In this document: one piece after another, positions 54,867 to 64,000 of the stretch
How the letters are laid out: the number at the start of each line of letters is the position of its first letter
How positions within the stretch are numbered: position 1 is the stretch's first letter
Assembly (NCBI GenBank): GCA_963971285.1
Contig: OZ020249.1
Coordinates: forward strand, 7,316,001-7,380,000
From: Astropecten irregularis
Taxonomy: Eukaryota > Echinodermata > Asteroidea > Paxillosida > Astropectinidae
Reading direction: 5' to 3'
Length of the DNA: 64,000 nucleotides
Notes under the pieces: generated by a model
Told to the model about the DNA's origin: nothing
The model's database searches: none
Seen by the model: the letters and a program-made list of their open reading frames with translations, nothing else
Translations under genes and position numbers: made by a program

Positions 54867-55214
54867 TTAAAGGTACAGTACAGGATTGGTAACATACCCA
54901 AACAGAAATGTTCACAGATTTACGTATAACTTACAGGATATGGAGATGGTGCTGGTAGCAACATACTGTTAAAATATTTCCGCCTAAAAAGCTGTATTTA
55001 TCTAGAAATTAGAAACAAAGACCGAAAACAGTTTTGATCTCGGGGTAAAACCATTCTTTATGTTTAGAAAAATTGAGTCAGGTTTTTTGCTATTTTCTCG
55101 TGACTCAGAAGTCCAATTGAACTCAAATTTTCACAGGTTTATTAATTCATGTACATGTTTGGTCAGACAAAATGTGAGTGCTGTTTTGGTACCTTTACCA
55201 ATCACTATCTTTAA
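54867..55214. mobile_element. Family B2 element, opposite orientation
   Basis: TTAA at 54867-54870 starts aaggtacagtacaggattgg; it ends ...ACCAATCACTATCTTTAA near 55214. It lies 183 bp from an oppositely oriented B2. Confidence 0.88.
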
Positions 55215-55559
55215 TGTTCATGGCGATATCGCACAGTCAAAAGTTATCCATTACATTATTACAAAACAGTTACATAGTCCCATTCGCGCCCTGAATGTCC
55301 TTGCGGAGCAAATTAAACAGTGATAATTGAGATACTATGGACGGAAATTTAATGAACGTGCTAACAAAATACAGCGGATGGTTCCTGCTGCGCTATCTGT
55401 TGTCTAATACAAGGATAACCTTGGGGACTAGACTTAAGTTAATGCGTTCTCGCTTCCGCTCTCGTCTTAAAGGTAAACCTATACGAGATTTGGGACGTGT
55501 TTTGGAAGGTCTTATGTTTTCGATAGCTCATCTGTTAAACAATCAAATGCAATAGTACA
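55215..55559. other. Interval with a 72-codon basic open frame
   Basis: The plus frame 55337-55555 encodes an Arg/Lys-rich peptide (...RLKLMRSRFRSRLKG...) ending just before a family E copy. There is no known domain; it may belong to the 5' part of that repeat. Confidence 0.3.
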
Positions 55560-55750
55560 CAAGATAGATTTGAGGCTTTGCATGGTGACAATTGGTATGT
55601 GGATCGGTTTGCCGAACACCGTGTAATATTCATTTGTACTTTCGCACTATGACTTCGTAGCAAGTTCTCATATTGGTCTCAACGTTTCGACTAGCCTGCT
55701 CTAGTCCTCATCAGGAGACCAGTACAAAAGAAGTTATGCTATAAATAGTT
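55560..55750 (+). mobile_element. Family E repeat, best copy
   Basis: gatttgaggctttgcatggt, gacaattggtatgtggatcg and the hairpin 55675-55720 (GGTCTC...GACTAG...CTAGTC...GAGACC) are all intact. Confidence 0.75.
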
Positions 55751-55974
55751 CGTTACCGGCATTTTTTGTATTTCTAATAATAGAAATGGTGACACTGTTA
55801 TTTTTGCCTACAACTTTAAAAAAAAAAGGCTTGGTTACAATCACACAGTGTACCGGTAGAAAATCATAGATATTTCTTATTCATATACATGTAGTGTCAA
55901 ATTGCAGCAATTAAGTTTTCAGGAAATTGGAAAATTTATAGATTCTAAAAAAATGTTTTCATTGGCGCACGTTA

Positions 55975-56225
55975 TTTTATGCCTCTGGTTGCCCGGGTTC
56001 GAGTCCAGCTCGGTCCACAAGTGGATTGTGTTTTCAGTCCCTAACTGATTCTAATTTTATGGGTTTAACTACCCAGAATATTACTCTGGGGTTTTCCTCC
56101 CACCTCTAAACTGTTTCTTCTTCTCATTAACTTTCCATAAAAAGGTTTCATCAGGCTTTCGAGCTACAGTGCCTAGAGCGCTTTTGAGGAATTCCTGGTG
56201 TCATTATACCAGAAATGAATAAATA
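55975..56225 (+). mobile_element. tRNA-related SINE, second copy
   Basis: B box GGGTTCGAGTCCAGCTCGG (56000), then cagtccctaactgattct, agaatattactctggggttt, tcctcccacctctaaac and 'aaatgaataaata' as tail. It matches 21500-21778. Confidence 0.78.
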
Positions 56226-56668
56226 TGCCTAAAGGTTTTAAGTACATGGTTATTTTTTGTTGAATTAACCTTTAAGATGTGTCACTCGGGTAAAATATTT
56301 GTTTCTGACAGCTAGCCAGTAAAGCTACGCATGATTCAACAGAGTCCCTTTAAAATGACATGTATGGTCTATAACTCGATCGATCCCCATGTGTATAAGC
56401 TGAATTAGCCTTGAGGGCCCAATGTACATGAAATCATTTTGAGTATGACTCTCCGTTGACAAGTCTGTGCGTGCTTCTTGATTGCAGTAACTTGCTCATT
56501 GCATGTAAAATGTAACAAGGTTAAAGCCACACAGTTTCAGGCCTTGGGCAAACCAGATTCAGAGTCCCCTGAGAAAATAGCGCCAGTCTTTTGTTCTTCT
56601 AGATGAGGTTTAATTGTTTACAGAAAAGCAATCGCGAGCAACGAACAGGCACTGTTGTACATTATAGC
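56226..56668. other. Unassigned noncoding interval
   Basis: Nothing recognised. Confidence 0.5.
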
Positions 56669-57127
56669 TGCGTTTACGAAACGGAGGCTCAGGCTCCGTC
56701 TTAGGCTCCGGTTCCATTTCGTGAATCCATTTTAAAATAACGGGTACCAAAATAGAGGCTTTTGGCTGCGGTTCGGAAGTAGATTCTCTGGTTTGAAAAG
56801 GGTAACAAGGGCCAATTTCATAGAGCTGCTTAGCACGAAAATTTGCTAAGCATGACATTTCTGTCTTAATAAAAACAGGGATAACGACCAAGTTTCCACG
56901 TGTTGTGTATCACTTGTGATTGTATGGCTGTTTTTCGCTGACCATGAATATCAAATGGATTTTCAATGGTGGTTTGGTTATTGGGCGATATGTTTGTTCT
57001 AAGCAAATTTTTGTGCTTAGCAGCTCTATGAAATTGGCCCCCGAGCTTCAGCTTCAATGAAAAACCACAACCTATATTTTCAGCATAATGGATATCAGAG
57101 CTGGAGCCTGAGCCTGAGCCTGAGCCA
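56669..57127 (+). mobile_element. Family D element interrupted by an A element
   Basis: GCGTTTACGAAACGGAGGCTC starts the element. The core is split between 'ggtttgaaaagggtaaca' and 'gagcttcagcttcaatgaaa' by the A element at 56809-57042. The right end has four GAGCCT units and then breaks off without the CCGTTTCGTAAAC terminus. Confidence 0.85.
56809..57042. mobile_element. Family A element nested in family D
   Basis: GGGCCAATTTCATAGAGCTGC and GCAGCTCTATGAAATTGGCCC are perfect inverted ends. Since it splits a D element, this A copy is the younger. Confidence 0.9.
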
Positions 57128-57609
57128 GACTGACAAGTTGAACTAAAACGTTCTACTACATTTAAGAACCCTTGACCCATTTCCTCTGATCACGAGCCTA
57201 CTTTTACATCCATCTCAACCCACATGAGAGTGGACACATCATACCAAACTATAGACTCGCTCAATATTGAAAAGGTCACGACGAAAAATCAATTAAGTAC
57301 GTGCATTCGAAGTACATTAACGAACATGTAGCATTTTCCACACATACATTTTTTTTTATTTAGGCGCGGCATAAAAGCAGTCGACAAGTTAGCCATACCA
57401 CAAAAATGGACATCAGATAAAAGGATATATTTTTTATCCTTTAAATAAGCAAACTGCTCTTATTTGACACGCCTTTTATACTACTAGGTCCTATCCTTGT
57501 GCGATGGACTTACAGATACCAGCTCAATTCCTCAAGTTAAGCTATAAAATAAACACATGGGGGTGGTAATGTATTGCATAACGGTAAATTCTCTGATTTT
57601 TTTTTTCAG
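57128..57609. other. Unassigned noncoding interval
   Basis: AT-rich, ending in the polypyrimidine tract of the possible exon below. Confidence 0.5.
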
Positions 57610-57730
57610 GCGAACATGTATAAAGAACGACTGTTAATAAAAACCCGCGCTAACTTGAAGGCCAAAGAACTGGCAATTTTGTTTCTGAGCCAACGACCTT
57701 CTAGAAGGAGTTTCCTAGACTCGCAAACAA
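57610..57730 (+). CDS. Possible internal coding exon of an unrecognised gene
   Basis: A TTTTTTTTTTCAG acceptor precedes GCGAACATG and a GTACGT donor follows CAAACAA. The enclosed 121 bases are open (ANMYKERLLIKTRANLKAKE... ...SFLDSQT), basic, and less AT-rich than the flanks. The exon leaves one base (A) for the next codon, which matches the phase of the possible exon at 58060. No known domain. The exon could be chance; it depends on the pair being real. Confidence 0.3.
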
Positions 57731-58059
57731 GTACGTTCACTGTTCCATTTCATAACACATAATCTACACATGAACATGTAGGCCTACAACTCAAATTGTT
57801 ACAGATTAATTATGCATATTTTAACAATGCTGCGTCATAACAACAATAGGTTGCAATTTGAATAGACCGCATAAAAGCCGACTTGTAAATTTTACAGGCA
57901 TAAACTGACCCGGCCAAAATGATCATGGTTTCTCGAAAAAAAAGTTTTCACCGATTTTGATGAAATTTTCAGTTAGGTCTATTCTTATGATACATATCTT
58001 GAAAAATGCGTACAACAATATGAACAAGGATGTATTTTAATTCATAAAAATGAATTCAG

Positions 58060-58232
58060 ACGGCATTGGAACTCGGAAGGACTTGATCAAGTCTACGTTC
58101 TGCACACTGATGAAACAAGGAGAGCGCGGCCTTGTATGTGGGTTGGCGCGCTCTCAGAAAAACAGCGACGATATCTCCATCCGAGGTCACACTACGACGA
58201 ACATGCAAGGACGCTACAATGCTTTACGCTGA
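58060..58232 (+). CDS. Possible terminal coding exon with poly(A) signal
   Basis: After ATTCAG the frame runs NGIGTRKDLIKSTFCTLMKQ... and ends ...MQGRYNALR at TGA 58230-58232. AATAAA follows at 58245-58250, 13 bases after the stop. The segment has coding-like codon use and is clearly GC-richer than its neighbours. It could also be read from the ATG at 58050 as a 60-codon single-exon frame. The acceptor has a weak pyrimidine tract. I recognise no family. Confidence 0.35.
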
Positions 58233-58596
58233 TTGTGTTTCACAAATAAAAAAACTATGCAATGGTAATTATAGGCAAGCTACATCATGCAAAAAAACAC
58301 ACACAATGTAGAAACCGTTTGTGCGCCCAAATGTGCCTTTTTAGATGATATTTTACAAACAAAAAGAGAATGATAATCGATAAAGACCGCCTATTGTGAA
58401 CGATGAATCGATATTTGGTGCAAGCCTATGGTACAGATGAAAACAAAATACAAAGTCTCTAATATCTATAGAAACACGTGCTGATAATCGTGTTAGTATG
58501 AAGTGAGCCATTCTATAGGTAGAGATAGGCCAAGGTCTTTCGTTTCATAAATTACGGCTGCTCCGAACTTGATCGAACCATTAATGCAAGGAACAG
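58233..58596. other. Unassigned noncoding interval
   Basis: AT-rich; contains the AATAAA at 58245. Confidence 0.5.
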
Positions 58597-58786
58597 AGGC
58601 CAATTTCACAGAGCTGCTTAAGCACCAAAAACCTTGGTAGATAAAAAACACTATGTTGTGCTCAATGGCCGAATACAATTAAGTCAAAAGCAGTAAACAT
58701 CACATGGAAATTTGGTTGGCAATCCTGTTTGATCAAGGAAGACTTTTCATGCTTAAAAGCACATTTTGTCCATGAAATTGTCCCCA
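58597..58786. mobile_element. Family A element, short 'cttaag' form
   Basis: AGGCCAATTTCACAGAGCTGC at the left and CATGAAATTGTCCCC at the right. It lacks the 'gcac.acaatttgctta' block of the 1011 and 49053 copies, the same short form that hosts the B1 insertion at 59359. Confidence 0.82.
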
Positions 58787-59338
58787 GAACGCAACCGGAT
58801 AGGCCTATGAAGCGAGGTTCTACCCCGATAATGGCTCCAATTCAGAGTTACCGGTGAAGACCTATTCGAATTGCGGTTGAAAATAACAAAAATCCCCACT
58901 AAGAATAAGTCAAAAATACCATCTTTCACTTCAGTGATATCGCAGGTATATAATTTTTTATTATTCAAATAAAAAAGTGTGTCACAGACAAATCGAAAAA
59001 CGCATGACGGCTTCGCAGGTGCCCTGTGGTATGGATTGTGATGCCTTACAAATCGCGCTGTAGTTAAATGAGGACACAGGGTACCAGTCTGTAGTTGCTA
59101 AGTGAGGATGTTAAGTAATGTTTATTCTGGCATGACCTAGATATTACATGTATTTTGTTTTTTTTCCTGTCGTTCGGACCAAGGACACTTCTTAACGATG
59201 AAGCACTAGTACGAGTCAATAGAACACAAGGCTTTTTACATGTACACATAGGCCTATACATTGTACATGTATAACACTCAGGAAAGGAAAATAGCTTACA
59301 GTACGCTAAAGCAGAAATGACATTCCCAAGAAAACAGG
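58787..59338. other. Unassigned noncoding interval
   Basis: Nothing recognised. Confidence 0.5.
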
Positions 59339-59854
59339 GGGCAATTTCACTGAGCTGCTTAAAGGTTGTATCATACTTTGGTAAGAGACCAAAACAGAAA
59401 TGTTCACAGATTTACGTATAACTTACATGGTATTAGTAAAACAACGACCGAAAATCTGTTTGATCTTTTAAAAGATCAAAAATAAAAGAGAAAAGACTTA
59501 AGAAATACTGTGGCTGTTTTTCACTGTTTTCTCAAAAAGTGGGCAACGTATGGGACTGACATTTTCACAGATGACTGTTGCTGTATCTGTCTTGATATTT
59601 TTGCCCATGAATCTGTATTTCTTTGATAAAAACCAAAGTTTGGTAGTTGGTACTACCTTTAAGCATGAAAGGTCTTCCTTGATAAAACAGGATTACCAAC
59701 CAAATGTTCATGTGATGTTGACTGCTTTTGACTTGGTATTCGGCCATTGTTTGCTGAGCATAACAATCAAAAGGGGTTTTGGATGGCATACTGATTCTAA
59801 TTACCAAGTTGTTTGGTGCTTCAGCAAATTTTGGTGCTTATTTAGCAGCTCTAT
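59339..59854. mobile_element. Family A element split by a B1 insertion
   Basis: GGGGCAATTTCACTGAGCTGC starts the element and TTTGGTGCTTATTTAGCAGC ends it. Removing 59359-59658 restores GAGCTGCTTAAGCATGAAAGG, the uninterrupted A sequence. Confidence 0.9.
59359..59662. mobile_element. Family B1 element nested in A with TTAA duplication
   Basis: TTAA at 59359-59362 and 59659-59662 bracket AAGGTTGTATCATACTTTGG ... TTGGTACTACCTT. About 55 bp of the shared half are deleted (after 'acgtataacttacatgg'). The restored host site proves TTAA is the target duplication for family B1. Confidence 0.93.
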
Positions 59855-60444
59855 CATCTATGCTACATAGCTGAACTGTCAAACCATTCATGTTCGACAC
59901 ATAAGGACAAATTTGGTAACGCAATCATTCGATTATTAACGATTATTCGACTCAGTCAAGCTGATAATTATTCTGTTCTGGCGATACTTGGTCGATATCC
60001 TCCTGGTAAGTAAGGCCTTGTTCATGCTCCAAGCTTGCTATCATAATCTCGAATCAAAATAATGCATTGTGTAAACTTGCGCAAACCTCAAGGTTTCTGG
60101 GTACAACTATTACGTAAACCATTACGTAATACTATCTGCATTTAATAAATAATTTGTTATGTTTTCTGATTTATAATGTTGAGCGCTAGGTTCCAAAGTC
60201 CTACTATGAACCAGTTCCAACTTCCTAAACATAACATTGGTTGGTAAGAGACACATCATGTCAACTTGCACAATTTCGTCAATACAAGTTACAACAATCT
60301 CAACATCACAACAAAGCTTGTGTGTACCTAGGTACCGATTCACTCTTAAGTGACAGAGACAGGTAAAGTGTCTTACACAAGGACACATTCATGTGATTGG
60401 GATGGGACTGACACACCCGACCAGCAAAAGACCTTCTTAAATGT
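59855..60444. other. Unassigned noncoding interval
   Basis: Nothing recognised. Confidence 0.5.
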
Positions 60445-60597
60445 CCTGGGATCGATTTCACCAATCTTATCGCAACTTAATACTATCAATCGTAGGACTT
60501 AAGATAACATTGCAGCCCTACGTATAGGATACGATGAGGTATCCATCGTAACCCGAGTTACGATCGATCGTAAGGCTTCTTGAAATTGACTCCAGGG
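60445..60597. mobile_element. Family C element
   Basis: CCTGGGATCGATTTCACCAAT and CTTCTTGAAATTGACTCCAGG are inverted; the core 'gcagccctacgtataggata' is present. Confidence 0.87.
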
Positions 60598-62095
60598 TTG
60601 ATGAGATACATTCCAAGCAAATTTTGAAAGACAAAATCGTTAAAATCTTCGGGAAAAAAACGAGAAATTTCCTAAAATAAGACCAAATTTTCAAACAAAA
60701 ATCTCTCTGAGTTTTTTTTTTACAGCTCGGTTTTTCTCCTTTTATTGTAATACACCAACAACACAACAAGAGTTTAGCAACAATACAACAACACAAATCA
60801 TTCTTTGCAATGAAATGAGTATGAAACAAAATGAAAAAAGTGATGAAATTTCAACACGACAACTCTTTCGCTAAGTTATTTCTTTCTTTGCCTTTTAAAC
60901 TCGGCTCCTGGTACGAAATGAATCATACAAAAAGAAAATGGAGTTTTTTTCTCTCTTATTAAATTACAAATACACAACAATACATTCTGACTCTTATAAA
61001 GAATTCAATATATTATTATTTTGAGATCATGTTGAACCTTGCTACTTTAGCGCTACGTTATGTACAGGTTATCTCGTTTTTCAAATGTAGTTTTCTTAAA
61101 TATTGTTTTCTTGTATAGCAGACGCATTTCTGGGTTTTGCCTAAATAATAATAATTTCAGTCATTTGGTTTTTAGATGCACCCCAAAAATAATTTTCAAA
61201 AAATCAAATAAATTGTTAGTGAACAAAATTCGACATTGATTTTAAGATCCCAGCTCAATGTTTGGAGTCTAGAACCACATCGTGACAATAGGCCGAATAT
61301 AGCGATATTAATGACGTTGCTTATTATCAATATCAGCTACCGATGTTAACGGTAGAGACGTTCAACATTTCAAGTGCGAAGATCGTTCACAGTGAGTTTA
61401 AAACCTCAAATTTAGCTTCGGCCTCGTAATTCGAAAGATGGACAAGCCTTTAGTCGGGGTTACAAGTCACAAACTTTGCCCCGAGTACACCCAGAAGCAA
61501 GTCCATATAACGGTAACAAATTTGTGCTGTCTGAAACAACTCGCACATTTTGTCCGTGTAACGACAATTGCTCAAGAACTGATATCTCTTTGGTACGCAA
61601 AAGTTTGTAGGAATGCAATGTGTGAGTAACATTCAATTCTTGAACATTGGCTACATCCGACATCAATGAAGATTCTTGTGCAATTTGTTTCAAACCTGGA
61701 CCAAATCAGGGTATTTGTTTTGTAGAATCTTAATGACTATATCCCATGAATTTGGACCACTCTTAATATTAACCCAAAATTACAAGTTCGTCCCAATTGC
61801 TGACAAATGTTTTGCTATGGTGTGAAGTCTTGAGATAAAACCTCACCAAGATAAAACTCTTTTAATATATTACTCGCTGGAAACATGGAGAAATTCAACT
61901 CTTCTTAAACGTATTTACAGGCAAACAAACATTACAAAAAAAAGAAAACAACACTGAAAATATGCAAACAAAATGTCTGAAGTTTAAATATTTGGGATGC
62001 TATACTAATAAATACAGGCGGTATTTCAGAATGGCGTGGCTTTATAACGAACAGATACACAATCTTCCTACTCCCAAGACGTCTAACTTGTCTTG
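60598..62095. other. Unassigned noncoding interval
   Basis: AT-rich. A 63-codon plus frame at 61438-61629 (MDKPLVGVTSHK...) sits in a slightly GC-richer patch but has no recognisable domain or splice context. Confidence 0.4.
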
Positions 62096-62209
62096 CCTGG
62101 GGTCGATTTCACCAAACTCATCTTAACTTACTACCGATCGTAGGACTAGTTATGATCCTTCGTAACTCGAGTTACGATCGATCGTAAGGCTTCGTGAAAT
62201 CGACCCCAG
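62096..62209. mobile_element. Family C element, short copy
   Basis: CCTGGGGTCGATTTCACCAAA and GCTTCGTGAAATCGACCCCAG, near-perfect inverted ends. The central 'gatgcattgcagccctacgt' block is deleted. Confidence 0.9.
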
Positions 62210-63040
62210 ATCTCAACAATCTTCTCTTTTCCTCATCATTTTCAATATCCAGTAATGTTCCTTTAAAGCCTTTTAAACAATATTTCAGTAGTAGACATGC
62301 ACTTTTAGTTTCCTACTCCTATTTCTTAAGCAAAAATTACTCCAAGCTTTTGGAGTCTCGAACCAAAGCTAAGTTATTCAAACTCGTTTTTGGGAAATCG
62401 CTACTGAAGAATAAGGCCTATACAACGCTCATCAAGCAGTTCTTTCCCATCATAAATAGTCTTTATACGTATCACAATAAATAATCTGGGTTTTGGTGTC
62501 AAACGGAAAGAAGTTAAAAACAGCCACAAAGCCTGCTCTGTACAATGTCTCTGTAATACCAATAACTTGGTATATCATCTTTAGACTTCATATAACCAGT
62601 GAAAACATACGGTAAGTCATCCTTCCAATAGTTTCCTTGGCAAACTACACTGGACTATATAGAAAACGTACATGAAATTCACATCTGTGTATTACAAAAA
62701 TAAGCAGCGATAATTGTGGCATGCTGTTGTGTGAATCTCCAAGAACACACACAGAATGCCACACTTAAACCATTATGATACAAAGATACACGTAATACAA
62801 TGAGTATAAGGATTCTTCGCAACCGACAATGGCTAGAAATGACCACGAAAACAACGGTGAATTTCTCCTCCAAACAAAATATCCACATTTCCACCAGCTT
62901 TTGTGTATTTTTTCATCACTGCTGGCAAATAACCAAACATCAAGATCAATGATTATAAGGGTGTACAAAATGTGTGAAACACACTGTTCAAATTTCATTA
63001 CTTTGTTAACTAAAAATTATTGCTTTCCCCGAAAAAAATG
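62210..63040. other. Unassigned interval with a 96-codon lysine-rich frame
   Basis: The plus frame 62194-62484 begins inside the C element, so its start is unlikely to be a real protein start. No domain recognised. Confidence 0.4.
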
Positions 63041-63125
63041 AGCGGTCTGGCGCGTTACTAGGCAAACCTTATTTGTTCATTATGTTGCCATGGGGATTTG
63101 TGAGGTTGCTAAGGGTGATCAGGTG
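63041..63125. promoter_or_regulatory. Cluster of RFX X-box-like sites
   Basis: GTTACTAGGCAAAC (63054), GTTGCCATGGGGAT (63083) and GTTGCTAAGGGTGAT (63105) lie within 70 bp. Each resembles the imperfect inverted repeat GTNRCC-N-RGYAAC bound by RFX factors, which control ciliary genes. No adjoining gene was recognised. Confidence 0.3.
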
Positions 63126-64000
63126 ACTTTCTCATATAGTGTGCTTATATAGGCCTATCATTGTCGTTTATTCTGAGGAACACAGCCTTAGACACTGCCA
63201 TCTCATATCCTTAGGGTATACCTTTTACTCCTGGATGGTAAGAAGCAATTTGTGCAAAGTGCCTCGCTCAAGAACACAAAGCCTCCTGATCCCAATGGCT
63301 CGACACAAACTCTAGAATTATCCATAGAATTTGTATTCTGACAGTGAACTTCTCGACTTTAATGCGTCACGTACCAACAACCCTAAACTGCCATCTTATA
63401 AATACATCTTGATATTGTTTGATCTTTACATACCAGTATACACATGTATACCAGTCCTCAAATCCTCAATTCATTGTCAATATAATCTTGAAACTTGATT
63501 TGGATGAAAAATTTCTTGTGAATAAAAAAAAATCTTTCAAGGATTGCCTTCACTTTATAGCCCAGTTTGAGTAAAAAAAAAAAAGTGACGAGAATTAATT
63601 TTTTTTTTTTTTCCATAATTAGCACTATTTTCAACAGTATTACTGCAGCACATAGTAAATAACACGTTGACTTTTAAGCCACCAAAGACAACACATACAC
63701 ACAAAGACATAAAATTAGCTATCATAGGAAACTTCACTTAACCTTCTTTTGTACATTATGACATTTTTTTTTGTTAAACTTGTTTTTAAATCTATAGGTG
63801 GGAGAAATTGGCGATTCTGTACAGAAATACGGTAGCTGGCCCTTCCGGGCCGTTTTTTAAATAAATAAACATTTTATTTTTCAAACATTCTCATCAGTGT
63901 GCATAGTCTTCCCAATGCTAAAAATAAAAAAAATAAAAAAACATTTTTCAATTAATTCCCTTCCCTCATCCCAAAACTCCAAAGGAATAATATCCAACCA
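63126..64000. other. Unassigned noncoding interval
   Basis: AT-rich with A and T runs; no gene recognised. Confidence 0.5.

Noticed and set aside
55675..55720. Active hammerhead ribozyme in family E
   Set aside because: An extra base precedes stem II and the segments flanking the core pair with each other instead of forming separate stems I and III.
62194..62484. 96-codon lysine-rich gene
   Set aside because: The start lies inside a family C foldback element and nothing else supports it.

Overview
The window is animal nuclear DNA: AT-rich, gene-poor, with spliced coding exons and dense short interspersed repeats. No bacterial gene organisation, rRNA or intact tRNA is visible. The repeats (several foldback DNA elements with TTAA or 8-9 bp target-site duplications, tRNA-related SINEs, variable minisatellites) suggest a marine invertebrate deuterostome, most likely an echinoderm. 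That assignment is inference, because the single recognisable protein does not fix the species.

The one gene I can name is DDX10 (yeast Dbp4/Hca4 orthologue), a nucleolar DEAD-box RNA helicase, on the minus strand. Its first three coding exons are at 24280-24122, 19102-18911 and 17977-17819. They join in phase 0 into 170 uninterrupted codons carrying the Q motif, motif I (AAKTGSGKT), motif Ia (PTRELA) and the GG motif. The exons for the DEAD box and the C-terminal helicase domain are not recognisable to the left, so intron 3 probably runs out of the window.

Layout. 1-17.8 kb: noncoding, probably DDX10 intron 3, holding a 21-bp minisatellite (2.5-2.95 kb), a C foldback element split by a tRNA-related SINE with a 12-bp duplication (3.84-4.23 kb), and a non-autonomous hAT-like element with a perfect 8-bp duplication (11.69-13.15 kb). 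17.8-24.3 kb: DDX10 5' exons; intron 1 contains a 2.0-kb element with ~395-bp terminal inverted repeats and a 9-bp duplication. 24.4-28.5 kb: noncoding. 28.5-38.8 kb: repeat-dense, with three adjacent tandem arrays of 23-bp, 51-bp and ~352-bp units, a G-rich array and an expanded GAGCCT hexamer inside a foldback element. 39-64 kb: interspersed elements and unassigned sequence, with one possible two-exon 3' gene end at 57.61-58.25 kb.

Repeat families are labelled A (GGCCAATTTCATAGAGCTGC ends), B1/B2 (TTAA-flanked AAAGGTA ends), C (GGGGTCGATTTCACCAAA ends), D (TTTACGAAACGGAGGCTCAG ends), E, P, V and others. Nested insertions give relative ages: a B1 in an A, an A in a D, a SINE in a C. No complete transposase, reverse transcriptase or viral gene was seen, so all mobile elements here look non-autonomous. 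Percentages and copy counts are estimates by eye.
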